From contig JARFNK010000012.1 of NCBI GenBank assembly GCA_029167225.1, positions 1-64,000 on the forward strand: DNA of 64,000 nt, in the 5' to 3' direction. This DNA comes from Sphingobium arseniciresistens. Lineage in GTDB: Bacteria > Pseudomonadota > Alphaproteobacteria > Sphingomonadales > Sphingomonadaceae. Position numbers and translations under genes: made by a program. Below, piece by piece: positions 53,301-62,192 of the stretch. The notes below the pieces were generated by a model that saw nothing but the letters and a program-made list of their open reading frames with translations, searched no databases and had not been told where the DNA came from. Position 1 is the stretch's first letter; every line of letters begins with the position of its first letter.

Positions 53301-53869
53301 TCGATCTCGTCGCCGAAGAAGTCGAGCCGCAGCGGCTCGGCCTCGCCGCCGGGAAACAGATCGACGATGCCGCCACGGATGGCGAATTCGCCGGCATCAT
53401 GCACCGTGTCGGTGCGCGCATAGCCGTTGGCCTGCAGCATGGCGGCGAGCTTTTCGATGGCGATGCGCTCGCCCGGCGCGAGCCGCGCCACCAGCTGGCG
53501 CACGCGGAAGGGCGTGAGCGTCCGCTGGGTCAGCGCGTTGATCGTGGTGACGACAAGCTGCGGCCCCTTGGGCTTTTCCTGCAATGCGTGCAGCCCCGCC
53601 AGCCGCTGCGAGGCGGCGCGCAGCGAGGGGGAGGCGCGGTCATAGGGCAGGCAATCCCATGCCGGCAGCGCGATGATCTGCAGTTCCGGCGCGAACCAGC
53701 CGGCGGTATCGGCCACCGCCTGCATCATCTGTTCGTCAGACGCGACGAACACGGCGCGCAGCGGTGCCGCCCGCGCGACGTCCGCCAGCATCCAGGGTTG
53801 GAAACCGGCCGGCACGCCTGAGAGGGTAAGCGGCGCGCGCGCCTTGATGATGGTCTGGATGTCGGTCAT
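50399..53869 (-). CDS. mfd: Transcription-repair coupling factor Mfd
   Basis: Removes stalled RNA polymerase and recruits UvrA to damage. The 1156 residues contain the UvrB-homology modules, the RNA-polymerase-interaction domain, a RecG-like translocase with Walker A GDVGFGKT (about 633-640) and DEEQRFG, and the C-terminal D7 domain. Length and order are typical. It is followed by sdhE and then the divergent recG across the gap, an arrangement common in alphaproteobacteria. Confidence 0.97.
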   Translation of the reverse strand: MTDIQTIIKARAPLTLSGVPAGFQPWMLADVARAAPLRAVFVASDEQMMQAVADTAGWFAPELQIIALPAWDCLPYDRASPSLRAASQRLAGLHALQEKPKGPQLVVTTINALTQRTLTPFRVRQLVARLAPGERIAIEKLAAMLQANGYARTDTVHDAGEFAIRGGIVDLFPGGEAEPLRLDFFGDEIETMRSFDPSNQRTTGNIAGFTLLPASEALLDEETIKRFRSRYRETFGATATGDPLYQAVSDGRRLAGMEHWLPLFEERLVPLADHLGDDVVVIADHGVAGAAEGRFEAIRDYHANRIAAQSSNPGAYRPLPPESLYLTAQEWQATTESLPVHSTTPFHEPESAKVLDFGVDSARDFAPERAQNVNIYEAVAKHLAALRLGTKKIVIASYSKGARERLSGLLADHGVKRLVETDNWQEALGTAAGGSISLAVLPLDHGFTAPDVALLTEQDMLGDRLVRRNKRKKSADAFLSELATLTPGDLVVHADHGIGRYDGLTSIPVGKAPHDCVQLGYAGGDKLYVPVENLDVLSRYGSESDGVALDKLGGEAWQRRKAKMKERIREIAGELLRTAALRALRQASVAEPDAAGYPAFVDRFPYQETEDQDRAISDVVEDLGAGKPMDRLVCGDVGFGKTEVALRAAFVAAMAGMQVVLICPTTLLARQHHMNFEERFRGFPLNIGRLSRLVPAAEAKKVKEGLADGTLDIVIGTHALLTKGLEFKRLGLVIVDEEQRFGVTHKERLKQLKTDVHVLTLTATPIPRTLQMAMSGLRDLSVIQTPPVDRLAVRTYVMPWDGVVIREALLREHYRGGQSFFVVPRIADLADIEEFLRTEVPEIRPITAHGQMSASEVEERMSAFYDKRYDVLLSTTIVESGLDIPSANTLIIHRADRFGLAQLYQLRGRVGRSKTRAYAYFTTPADRIVTETAEKRLKVLSDLDTLGAGFQLASHDLDIRGAGNLVGDEQSGHIREVGFELYQSMLEDAILAAKAGGAGLEAPQRDAYSPQITIDAPIMIPDDYVPDLDLRMALYRRINELEDRQGIEAFAAELIDRFGKLPAPTQNLLKLIEIKQNCLRANIAKIDVGPNGALVSFANDYFPNPPGLIAYVQRLEGTARLRPDSKLLFMRSWADPVARLNAALQLSKGLAKSART

Positions 53870-53890
53870 GCGATCAGCGCCGGCCCGCGG

Positions 53891-54157
53891 TCATTCGGCG
53901 ATCTTGATATAGTCGAGGCGGCAGAAGGCCTCCATCATCGGCCCCTTGAAATGCTCCGGCACCGGCTGGGTGCCCAGCGCCCAAGCCATGATGTCGACAT
54001 CCTGTTCCTCCAGGAACGTCTCGTACCAGGCGATTTCCTCGTCGTTCCAGCTCGTCCCGTGGCGGTCGAAGAAACAGCCGATCATGATGTCGGCTTCCTT
54101 CGTGCCGCGATGCCACGCGCGAAAGCGCAGGCGGCGGAGGCGGATGTCGTCGGTCAT
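53891..54157 (-). CDS. sdhE: Succinate dehydrogenase assembly factor SdhE
   Basis: This 88-residue protein has the RGTKEAD motif (about 17-23), the signature of the FAD assembly factor for succinate dehydrogenase. Starts at 54157; upstream of mfd on the same strand with a 21-base gap, divergent from recG. Soluble, helical. Confidence 0.9.
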   Translation of the reverse strand: MTDDIRLRRLRFRAWHRGTKEADIMIGCFFDRHGTSWNDEEIAWYETFLEEQDVDIMAWALGTQPVPEHFKGPMMEAFCRLDYIKIAE

Positions 54158-54245
54158 GCTGTTGTTGTCCTCGCTACGCGCGAAAAATTGACCGGAGCGG
54201 CGTTTGTATGACCGGCCCGGCTGGGCTAGGACGCCGGAGATAGCC

Positions 54246-56309
54246 ATGCGACCCGATATTCTCAATCCGCTGTTTGCCGAAATATCGGCGTTGAAGGGCG
54301 TCGGCAGTGCGCTGGCCAAGCCTTTGGAGCGCCTTGGCCTTGCCCGCGCGGTCGATCTGGCCTTCCACCTGCCCACCGGCGCGATCGACCGGGTGCTGAC
54401 GGATCGGCTCGATCCCGCCGATTCCGGGCGCGTCATCGGCATCATGCTGACGCCGTTCGACTATCGCGCATCGGGCAGCGCCCGCGCACCTTTCCGCGTG
54501 CAGGCGAAGGATGGGCATGGCAATGTCGTCTCGCTCATCTATTTCGGGCGCAACAGCGCCTGGCCGCGCAAGCTGCTGCCGCTCAACGAGCCGCGCTTCG
54601 TCTCGGGCAAGCTGGATGTCTATGGCGACCAGCTGCAGATCGTCCATCCCGACTATGTGCTGCCCCCTGAGGAAGCCGCCACGGTGCCGGCGCGCGAAAG
54701 CGTCTATGCGCTCTCGGAAGGGCTGACCAACAACCGGCTGCGGGATTTCGTGGCGCAGGCGCTGGACCGCGCGCCGGAACTGCCCGAATGGATCGAGCCG
54801 GGGCTGCTCTCCGCCAGGGGCTGGCATGCGTGGCGTGAGGCGCTCATAGCCGTCCATGCCGATCCGCAGGCCGCCAACGCGCGCGAGCGGCTGGCCTATG
54901 ACGAGATTTTCGCTGGCCAACTGGCGCTGCTGCTGGTGCGCGCTTCTTCCCGGCGCAGGCGGGGCGTGCCGATTGCCGGCGATGGCCGGCTGCGCGCGAT
55001 GCTCACTCTGCCGTTCGCGCCGACCGGGGCGCAGCAGCGGGCCACGGCGGAGATCGAGGGCGACATGGCGCAGCCGGTGCCAATGCTCCGCCTGCTCCAG
55101 GGCGATGTCGGCGCGGGCAAGACGCTGGTGGCGCTGATGGCGCTGCTCAATGCAGTCGAGGCTGGCGCGCAGGGCGCGATGCTGGCACCCACGGAAATCC
55201 TCGCGCGGCAGCATTTCGCGACCTTGCAGCGGATGCTCGCGGGCCTGCCCGTGACCGTCGCGATCCTGACCGGGCGGGAAAAGGGCAAGGTCCGCGAATC
55301 GACGCTGATGGGGCTGGCCGATGGCAGTATCGACATCCTTGTCGGCACCCATGCGATCTTCCAGGAAGCCGTCGCCTATCGCAATCTCGGGCTGGCGGTG
55401 ATCGACGAGCAGCATCGTTTCGGCGTGGCGCAGCGGATGATGCTGGCGGCGAAGGCGGAGCGCACGCCGCATCTGCTGGTGATGACGGCTACGCCCATCC
55501 CCCGCACGCTCACGCTCACCCATTATGGCGAAATGGACGTGTCGCGGCTGGACGAGATGCCGCCCGGTCGCCAGCCGATCGAGACGCGGGTGATTTCCGG
55601 CGAGCGGCTGGACGATGTGGTCGATGCGCTCGGCCGCCATATTGCGGGTGGAGGGCAGGCCTATTGGGTCTGCCCGTTGGTGGAGGAAAGCGAGACGAGC
55701 GACCTGACTGCGGCGGAGGCGCGGGCGGAAAGCCTGCGCCAGCGCTTCGGGGACCGCATCGCCCTCGTCCATGGCCGGATGAAGGGGGCGGAGAAGGACG
55801 CGGTGATGGATCGCTTCAGCCGCAACGAGGCGAGCGTGCTGGTCGCGACGACGGTGATCGAGGTGGGCGTGGATGTGCCCAATGCGACGCTGATGATTAT
55901 CGAGGGCGCCGACCGCTTCGGCCTCGCTCAGCTTCACCAGCTGCGCGGCCGGGTCGGGCGGGGCGACAAGGCGTCGACCTGCTTGCTGCTGCGCGGCAAC
56001 GGCCTGAGCGAGACGGCGCGCGCGCGGCTTGCCCTGATGCGCGAGACCAATGACGGCTTTCGGATCGCGGAGGAGGATCTGCGGCTGCGCGGCGCGGGCG
56101 AACTGCTCGGCACACGCCAGTCGGGGGAGGAGCGTTTCCGCCTCGCGACGCCGGAGCAGATTGGCGGCCTGATCGACGCCGCGCGTGATGACGCACGCCT
56201 GCTCATGGATCGCGACGGCGGCCTCGATTCGCCGCGCGGGCAGGCGGCGCGCCATTGCCTCTATCTGTTCGAGCGCGACGCGGCGGTGGCGCTGATCCGT
56301 AGCGGCTGA
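54246..56309 (+). CDS. recG: ATP-dependent DNA helicase RecG
   Basis: Branch-migrating helicase that remodels stalled forks. The wedge domain (about 1-150) is followed by Walker A GDVGAGKT (about 287-294), DEQHRFG (about 386-392) and QLRGRVGRG (motif VI). Start at 54246 was preferred over 54204. Length 687 is typical. Confidence 0.97.
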   Translation: MRPDILNPLFAEISALKGVGSALAKPLERLGLARAVDLAFHLPTGAIDRVLTDRLDPADSGRVIGIMLTPFDYRASGSARAPFRVQAKDGHGNVVSLIYFGRNSAWPRKLLPLNEPRFVSGKLDVYGDQLQIVHPDYVLPPEEAATVPARESVYALSEGLTNNRLRDFVAQALDRAPELPEWIEPGLLSARGWHAWREALIAVHADPQAANARERLAYDEIFAGQLALLLVRASSRRRRGVPIAGDGRLRAMLTLPFAPTGAQQRATAEIEGDMAQPVPMLRLLQGDVGAGKTLVALMALLNAVEAGAQGAMLAPTEILARQHFATLQRMLAGLPVTVAILTGREKGKVRESTLMGLADGSIDILVGTHAIFQEAVAYRNLGLAVIDEQHRFGVAQRMMLAAKAERTPHLLVMTATPIPRTLTLTHYGEMDVSRLDEMPPGRQPIETRVISGERLDDVVDALGRHIAGGGQAYWVCPLVEESETSDLTAAEARAESLRQRFGDRIALVHGRMKGAEKDAVMDRFSRNEASVLVATTVIEVGVDVPNATLMIIEGADRFGLAQLHQLRGRVGRGDKASTCLLLRGNGLSETARARLALMRETNDGFRIAEEDLRLRGAGELLGTRQSGEERFRLATPEQIGGLIDAARDDARLLMDRDGGLDSPRGQAARHCLYLFERDAAVALIRSG

Positions 56310-56384
56310 CGGGATGATCCGCGCGGCCTGCCCTGTTCATGCTGCATGTGCGAAACAAAATCGGGACTGCATCGTTGGCCGCGC

Positions 56385-57482
56385 ATGGCCAATTCCTCCT
56401 CTCCTCCGATCGACGTGGGTTTCGAAGGCGTTACCGCCCAGGCCGCGCTGACGATCCTTGGCAGCATCGCCGCCGCGCTCGTCATCCACTGGCTGGTCTT
56501 CGCGCTGCTTTCGCGGATCGCCCGGCGCACCAGCGATCAGAGCGACGACATCATGGTCGCGGCGATGCGCGGGCCGACGCGCTGGCTGGTGGCGCTGCTG
56601 GCGCTCGGCGGCGGATTGCAACCGCTGACGCTTGGGCCACGCTTCGCCGCGATCTGGTCGATCGGTTCCAAGATGGTCTTCGCGCTGCTGGCCGGGTGGC
56701 TGGCCCTGTCGATGATGCGCGGCCTGCGGCAACTGGTGGAGCTGCGATCCGACATGAGTGTGGACGACAATCTGCGCGCGCGCCGCCGCCATACCCGCGT
56801 CCGCATCCTCTACCGCATCATGCAGTTCGTCATCGGCTTCGTCGTTGTCGCGATGATGCTCATCGCGATTCCGGGCGTGCGGACCATCGGCGTGACGCTG
56901 ATGGCGTCTGCCGGTCTCGCGGGCCTCGCGGTCGGCGCGGCGGCACAGCCCGCGCTCAAGAACCTGATCGCCGGCATCCAGATGGCATTCTCGGAACCGA
57001 TCCGGCTGGACGATGTCGTGATCGTCGAGGGGGAATGGGGCCGGATCGAGGACATCCGCCTGACCTATGTCATCGTGCGGATCTGGGATGACCGCCGCAT
57101 GGTGGTGCCGGTGTCATGGTTCCTCGAAAAGCCCTTTCAGAACTGGACGACGCAGACGAGCGACCTGCTCGGCACGGTCTTCTTCCATGTCGATCCGCGT
57201 GCCGATGTCGAGCGCATCCGGACGGCCTTCATCGCGGCGACGAAGGCGAATGCGCGCTGGGACGGGCGGGTCGCCATCCTGCAGGTGACGGAACATCGGC
57301 CCGAGGCGCTGGAACTGCGCGGATTGCTGAGCGCGCGCAACGCCGCCATTGCCTTCGACCTGCGCTGCGAGGTGCGGGAAGCGGTGCTGGGTTTCCTGCG
57401 CACCGAAATGCCCGAGGCACTGCCAAAGAGCCGGCTGCTGCTCGCGCCCGACGATGTCTCTCCGTCAATCGAAGGTGCCTGA
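56385..57482 (+). CDS. MscS-type mechanosensitive channel
   Basis: The N-terminal part holds about three to four membrane helices; the pore-lining segment LMASAGLAGLAVGAAAQP and the following LKNLIAGIQMAFSEPIRLDD match the MscS family. A C-terminal cytosolic beta/alpha domain follows. Length 365. Probably an osmotic safety valve of the inner membrane. The start is uncertain (56346 also possible). Confidence 0.88.
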   Translation: MANSSSPPIDVGFEGVTAQAALTILGSIAAALVIHWLVFALLSRIARRTSDQSDDIMVAAMRGPTRWLVALLALGGGLQPLTLGPRFAAIWSIGSKMVFALLAGWLALSMMRGLRQLVELRSDMSVDDNLRARRRHTRVRILYRIMQFVIGFVVVAMMLIAIPGVRTIGVTLMASAGLAGLAVGAAAQPALKNLIAGIQMAFSEPIRLDDVVIVEGEWGRIEDIRLTYVIVRIWDDRRMVVPVSWFLEKPFQNWTTQTSDLLGTVFFHVDPRADVERIRTAFIAATKANARWDGRVAILQVTEHRPEALELRGLLSARNAAIAFDLRCEVREAVLGFLRTEMPEALPKSRLLLAPDDVSPSIEGA

Positions 57483-57486
57483 TCGT

Positions 57487-57825
57487 TTACCAGTCGGAGC
57501 GGCGGGGCGTCATCGCCGCGAGCATCGCAGTATAGGCTGGCAACGGGATGAAGCCCAGAAACTCCGCGCCGATCCGCCCGTCTTCCACCCAGCGTATGTC
57601 CGCGGCGACGGGCGAAATGTGGGGCAGGATGAAATGGACACGCTGGCCCACGAGCAGGTCGACGGGACAGCGGGCCATCAGGCCCAGCGGCGAGATGTTG
57701 ACGATGCGGACCGGATGGCTGCCGGAGCGGGTAGACATATCGGCCTGATGATCGACAAGCGCACGCTCGGCGCGCCGAAACTCCTCCGGTGCTGGCCTTG
57801 CCGACATATGACCCGATCGCTGCAT
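57487..57825 (-). CDS. PilZ-domain protein, 112 aa
   Basis: Residues 17-90 resemble the PilZ c-di-GMP-binding domain: RRAERALVDHQADM and VRIVNISPLGLMARCP. The canonical RxxxR motif is only partly present. Could respond to c-di-GMP from the EAL protein nearby, but that link is inference. Convergent with the MscS gene. Confidence 0.75.
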   Translation of the reverse strand: MQRSGHMSARPAPEEFRRAERALVDHQADMSTRSGSHPVRIVNISPLGLMARCPVDLLVGQRVHFILPHISPVAADIRWVEDGRIGAEFLGFIPLPAYTAMLAAMTPRRSDW

Positions 57826-57932
57826 GACGCTCCTCCGCTCAACCGGAAGGTGGCTGAGCAGAGGTTACGTCATCGACATGAGATATGGTTAATTCGTCCG
57901 CTGTGGCGAGCGATGAGGCAATAATCGCGCGC

Positions 57933-59150
57933 CTATGCGGTCACGATGCCGTGCCGCTTGGCGCCGAAGCTGACCTTGTCACCGGGCGAGAGCGCATAGG
58001 CGGGGTCGCTGACGACATTGCCGTTCACGCGGATCGCGCCTTCGCCAAGCTTTCGGCGCACTTCCTTGTTCGACGTCGCAAAGCCCAGCCCGACGATCGC
58101 CTGCACGACGGCCAGCCCGTCTCCGCCGATCGCGACGGTGGGCAGGTTGGCGTCGGACGCGCCTTCCTCGAAGGTCTTGCGGGCGGTTTCGGCGGCGGCT
58201 GCCGCTGCGTCGACACCGCGGCACAGGGCCGTCGCCTCATTGGCGAGGATCTTCTTGGCTTCGTTGATCTCCGCACCCTGCAGCGCTGCCAACCGCTCCA
58301 CCTCGTCCAGCGGCAGGTCGGTGAACAGGCGCAGGCGCATGGCGACGTCGGCGTCCGCCGTGTTGCGCCAGAACTGCCAGTAGTCGTAGCTGGAAAGCTG
58401 ATCCTCGTTCAGCCACACCGCGCCGCCCACGGTCTTGCCCATCTTCGTGCCGTCGGCATTGGTGAGCAGCGGCGTGGTGAGGCCGAAGACCTGCGTGCCA
58501 TCGACCCGGCGCGCAAGCTCCACGCCGTTGACGATATTGCCCCACTGGTCCGATCCGCCCATCTGCAGCCGGCAGGCGCTGCGCCGCGACAGCTCCAGAA
58601 AGTCATAGGCCTGGAGGATCATGTAGTTGAACTCGAGGAAGCTCAGCGACTGCTCGCGATCCAGCCGCAGCTTCACGCTGTCGAAGCTCAGCATCCGGTT
58701 GACCGAGAAATGCTGGCCGATGTCGCGCAGGAACGGGATATATTCCAGCCTGTCCAGCCATTCGGCATTGTCGAGCATGATTGCGTCGCTCGGCCCGTCG
58801 CCAAAGGTCAGGAAGCGTTCGAACACGCGCTTGATGCTCGCGACATTCTCCGCGATCAGATCGGTGGTCAGCAGCTTACGCGCTTCGTCCTTGAAGCTCG
58901 GGTCGCCGATCTTGCCGGTGCCGCCGCCCATCAGCACGATGGGCTTGTGCCCAGCCTTCTGCAGCTGGCGCAGCATCATGATCGACACCAGATGGCCGAC
59001 ATGCAGCGATGGCGCGGTGGGATCGAAGCCGATATAGCCCGGCACGACCTGTCGCTGCGCCATGGCGTCCAGTCCCTCAGCGTCGGTGAGCTGGTGGATG
59101 TAGCCGCGTGTGTCGAGTAGACGGAGAAGATCGGACTGATATTGGGTCAT
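57933..59150 (-). CDS. tyrS: Tyrosyl-tRNA synthetase
   Basis: HIGH motif variant HVGH (in PSLHVGHLV), KMGKT (variant of KMSKS) and a C-terminal S4 RNA-binding domain. Start at 59150 ([18 protein letters not shown]) was chosen over 59186. Length 405. Divergent from anmK with a 62-base gap that should hold both promoters. Confidence 0.96.
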   Translation of the reverse strand: MTQYQSDLLRLLDTRGYIHQLTDAEGLDAMAQRQVVPGYIGFDPTAPSLHVGHLVSIMMLRQLQKAGHKPIVLMGGGTGKIGDPSFKDEARKLLTTDLIAENVASIKRVFERFLTFGDGPSDAIMLDNAEWLDRLEYIPFLRDIGQHFSVNRMLSFDSVKLRLDREQSLSFLEFNYMILQAYDFLELSRRSACRLQMGGSDQWGNIVNGVELARRVDGTQVFGLTTPLLTNADGTKMGKTVGGAVWLNEDQLSSYDYWQFWRNTADADVAMRLRLFTDLPLDEVERLAALQGAEINEAKKILANEATALCRGVDAAAAAAETARKTFEEGASDANLPTVAIGGDGLAVVQAIVGLGFATSNKEVRRKLGEGAIRVNGNVVSDPAYALSPGDKVSFGAKRHGIVTA

Positions 59151-59212
59151 GATACTTGTCTTTGCCGGAAAATCGGTTGGGCGCATAACATGGAGAATGC
59201 GGATTGGATAGC

Positions 59213-60295
59213 ATGCTCGCCATCGGACTGATGTCCGGCACGTCGCGCGACGGGATCGACGCGGCGCTGATCCGTACGGACGGCGTATCGGCGGGGGAGG
59301 CCGTGGCTTTCCACAGCCAATCCTATGGCGATGGCTTCCGCACGCGCTTGGCCGAGGCGTGCCTGCGCGCGATGACGATGGAAAAGCCCGGTTTCGAGCC
59401 GTTGATCGCGTCGGTCGAAGAGGAGCTGACGGCCCTGCATGTCGATGCCGTGGCCGATCTGCTCGGGCGCAGCGGCATGGAGGCGGGCGAGATCGGCGTC
59501 ATCGGCTTCCATGGCCATACGGTCGCGCATCGGCCGGAATGGGGCTGGACCTGGCAGATCGGAGACGGCGCCGCGCTGGCCGGGGCGTTCGGCATCCCCG
59601 TGGTCAATGACCTGCGCAGCGCGGATGTGGGCGCGGGCGGGCAGGGCGCGCCGCTGCTGCCGGTCTATCACCGGGCGCTGGCCCATGATCTCGCGCGGCC
59701 CGCCGCGATCCTCAACCTCGGCGGCGTCGCCAACATCACCTTCATCGGCGAGGGGGATGAGCTGATCGCCTTCGACACCGGCATGGCCAGCGGCCTCATC
59801 GACAACTGGATGCAGGCCGAGGGCAATGCGGATTTCGATGCCGGTGGCGCAGTGGCCGCGACGGGGCGGGTGGATGACGCGCTGCTCGCTGACATGCTCG
59901 CCGATGAGTGGTTCGCCGTGCTGCCCCCCAAGAGCATCGACCGCGAGCGATTCTCGACCGATGCCGTCATGCGTCTGTCGCTGGCCGATGGCGCGGCGAC
60001 ATTGACGGCGTTCACCGCCCATTCCGTGGCGCGCGCTCTGGATCACTTGCCTGCACGGCCCGCTGCGCTGCATGTCGCCGGCGGCGGCCGGCACAATGGC
60101 ACGCTGATGCGGATGATCGCGCAGGCGACCGGGCTTCCAGTCATGCCGGTGGGCGACATCGGCCTGAACGGAGACGCGGTGGAGGCCGAGGGCTTTGCCT
60201 ATATGGCCGTGCGTCACCTTGCGGGATTACCGATCAGCTTTCCGGGCACGACCGGCGTGCCGGCACCGATGACGGGTGGGGTGCTGCATCGTTAG
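59213..60295 (+). CDS. anmK: Anhydro-N-acetylmuramic acid kinase
   Basis: Phosphorylates recycled anhydromuramic acid from cell-wall turnover. Starts [16 protein letters not shown] with the conserved phosphate loop; [12 protein letters not shown] and [11 protein letters not shown] follow. The ATG at 59213 was preferred over the TTG at 59204. Length 360 is typical. Gene pair tyrS/anmK divergent, as in many alphaproteobacteria. Confidence 0.95.
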   Translation: MLAIGLMSGTSRDGIDAALIRTDGVSAGEAVAFHSQSYGDGFRTRLAEACLRAMTMEKPGFEPLIASVEEELTALHVDAVADLLGRSGMEAGEIGVIGFHGHTVAHRPEWGWTWQIGDGAALAGAFGIPVVNDLRSADVGAGGQGAPLLPVYHRALAHDLARPAAILNLGGVANITFIGEGDELIAFDTGMASGLIDNWMQAEGNADFDAGGAVAATGRVDDALLADMLADEWFAVLPPKSIDRERFSTDAVMRLSLADGAATLTAFTAHSVARALDHLPARPAALHVAGGGRHNGTLMRMIAQATGLPVMPVGDIGLNGDAVEAEGFAYMAVRHLAGLPISFPGTTGVPAPMTGGVLHR

Positions 60296-60424
60296 GGTGA
60301 TTTCGAGGCAGGTGGAATCACCTGCCGGCTCGGAAATCACGGGAAGCAAAGACTTTTCCAGGGTCGTGCCGATTCAATCAGAACCGGAGCGGCCTTAGGG
60401 CAGTGATTCCGCTTGGCCCGGCGG

Positions 60425-61195
60425 TTACGCTCCGGGCATGGGTGGATAGGCGAGCGGGTCGATCGCTGCGCCTGGCGTGCCGGCGGTGACGGCCTGATAG
60501 ATCGGCGGTCCTAAGGGGCTGTTGGCGATGGCTTCCGCGCCGAATTGTACGGACGCCACGCCCAATATCCCCCACCACCAGGCCGGATGCACCTTTCCGG
60601 TCTTTCTTATGTCGCGGATCACGCCGGCCAGAGGGAACAGCATCACGGCGGCGAAGACCGCCCATCCGGCGAAGGGAATGAACAGCGGCATGGGCAGCAG
60701 GCGGCCGAAGCCCGGCCCTGTCAGGATGGCCATGCCGCAGAACATCAGCCGACGATGCCACAAGGTCTGCCGCCGCAAGATGATCGCGCTTACGACCAGC
60801 GCGGCGAAGGTGAGGACCGACAGCGGGTTCATGACCAGGAAATAGAGCGGCTGAAAGAAAAAGGGAGCGGCACCGCGCTGCACGATGGCGACAGTTACGA
60901 ACGTTCCCATGACCACCATCGCCGGAACGAACAGGGTCGCAAGCCAACCCAGTCGCCGATGGAGGGCGGTGTTGCCCATGGCAACCAGGCTATTCTGGAC
61001 GACATACAGCGTTGTCCAGCCAAAGAAAATCAGCGCGTGGGCGTGGACATAGAGGGGCGAGCCGAAGCTCGATCGCTTCATGGCCAATTGCAGGGAAAAG
61101 CCGAGGACGAGTATGAGCGCCATGATGATGGCCGAAACGAAGAAGAACTTCTCGTCACGCACGATCGGCGTGGGTGCCGCGGCAATCGTCGCCAT
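60425..61195 (-). CDS. Multi-pass membrane protein, 256 aa
   Basis: About seven or eight hydrophobic segments (e.g. FVSAIIMALILVLGFSL, LIFFGWTTLYVVQNSLV). No catalytic motif. Histidines in HAHALIFFGW and WHRRLMF could bind a cofactor. Unknown family. The 100 bases upstream hold a likely promoter; 130 bases downstream to anmK hold no gene. Confidence 0.7.
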   Translation of the reverse strand: MATIAAAPTPIVRDEKFFFVSAIIMALILVLGFSLQLAMKRSSFGSPLYVHAHALIFFGWTTLYVVQNSLVAMGNTALHRRLGWLATLFVPAMVVMGTFVTVAIVQRGAAPFFFQPLYFLVMNPLSVLTFAALVVSAIILRRQTLWHRRLMFCGMAILTGPGFGRLLPMPLFIPFAGWAVFAAVMLFPLAGVIRDIRKTGKVHPAWWWGILGVASVQFGAEAIANSPLGPPIYQAVTAGTPGAAIDPLAYPPMPGA

Positions 61196-61302
61196 GTTTA
61201 CACTCCCCTTATTTGTTCGTCACATGATGCCATGATTTGGCAGGAATTTGAACAGGGATGTGATGTTCTTATGGGTGGAGCGTTGCGCGGCCCGTTGATG
61301 AG

Positions 61303-62154
61303 CTATGCCCGCTCCAATCCCTTGATCGGCGAGATCAGGGAAACCAGTGTGAAGCTGATGATCATCAGCAGATACCAGGCGCCGATCTTCATGGGCGATA
61401 CGATGCGCCACCCCTCCGCCTGGTCGGGATAGGTCCACGCATTGGCGAACGTCCCCAGATTCTCGGCAAACCAGATGAACAGCGCAACGAGCAGCCAGCC
61501 GAGCAGCAGCGGCATGTGGCGATGGACATGCAAGGGCTTGTACCAGATGCGGCAACGCGCGAACATGAAGGCGACAAGCGCGAACAGGGCCAGGCGGATG
61601 TCCGGCAGCCAATGATGCGCGAAGAAATTGATGTAGATGCCGGCGGCCAGCAATAATGTGGTCCAGCGCGGCGGGTAGTGGGTGAAACGGAAGTCGAAGA
61701 TCCGCCATACCCGGGCGATATAGCTGCCCACGGCGGCATACATGAACCCGGAAAAGAGCGGCACGGCGCCGATGTGCAGCAGGCTGCCTTCGGGATAGAT
61801 CCACGATCCCGCGCTGGTCTTGAACAATTCCATCACCGTGCCGACGACATGGAAGATGGCGATCACCGCGACCTCCCGCAGCGTTTCCAGCCGGAAGGCG
61901 ATCATCCCGATCTGGATGAGGAGCGCGCTGATCGTCAGGACATCATAGCGGTGGAGCGGCGCGCCGGCCGGGTAGAGGAAATGCGTGCCGACGAGCAGCA
62001 CCAGCATCAGCCCGCCGAACAGGCACGCCCATCCCTGTTTGAAGCCGAACATCAGAAATTCGAAGGCATGGCCGGGCAGGCCGGGCGCGACCGCGGCGGC
62101 TTCCAGCGCGAGCCGGATGCGCCCGAAACGGGTATGACGTTCATTCCCGGTCAT
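61303..62154 (-). CDS. DUF817 membrane protein, 283 aa
   Basis: Matches the DUF817 family by the pattern of about eight membrane segments with VGTVMELFKTSAGSWIYPEG and PLFSGFMYAAVGSYIA. Role unknown. Downstream of a CoxE-like VWA gene on the same strand with a 30-base gap filled by a hexamer repeat. Confidence 0.8.
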   Translation of the reverse strand: MTGNERHTRFGRIRLALEAAAVAPGLPGHAFEFLMFGFKQGWACLFGGLMLVLLVGTHFLYPAGAPLHRYDVLTISALLIQIGMIAFRLETLREVAVIAIFHVVGTVMELFKTSAGSWIYPEGSLLHIGAVPLFSGFMYAAVGSYIARVWRIFDFRFTHYPPRWTTLLLAAGIYINFFAHHWLPDIRLALFALVAFMFARCRIWYKPLHVHRHMPLLLGWLLVALFIWFAENLGTFANAWTYPDQAEGWRIVSPMKIGAWYLLMIISFTLVSLISPIKGLERA

Positions 62155-62164
62155 GGTGGCCTGA

Positions 62165-62192
62165 CGCTATCGCTATCGCTATCGCTATCGCT
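62165..62192. repeat. Hexanucleotide tandem repeat (CGCTAT)
   Basis: About 4.7 copies of CGCTAT. On the minus strand the repeat begins in the last codons and stop of the VWA gene and fills the gap to the DUF817 gene start. Copy-number change would move the stop or the spacing. Confidence 0.95.

Noticed and set aside
51191-53821. An 876-codon plus-strand frame opposite mfd
   Set aside because: Antisense shadow of a clearly complete mfd; the product has low complexity typical of mirrored GC-rich codons.
54174-56255. A 693-codon minus-strand frame opposite recG
   Set aside because: Antisense shadow of recG with many Arg/His/Ala runs and no motif.
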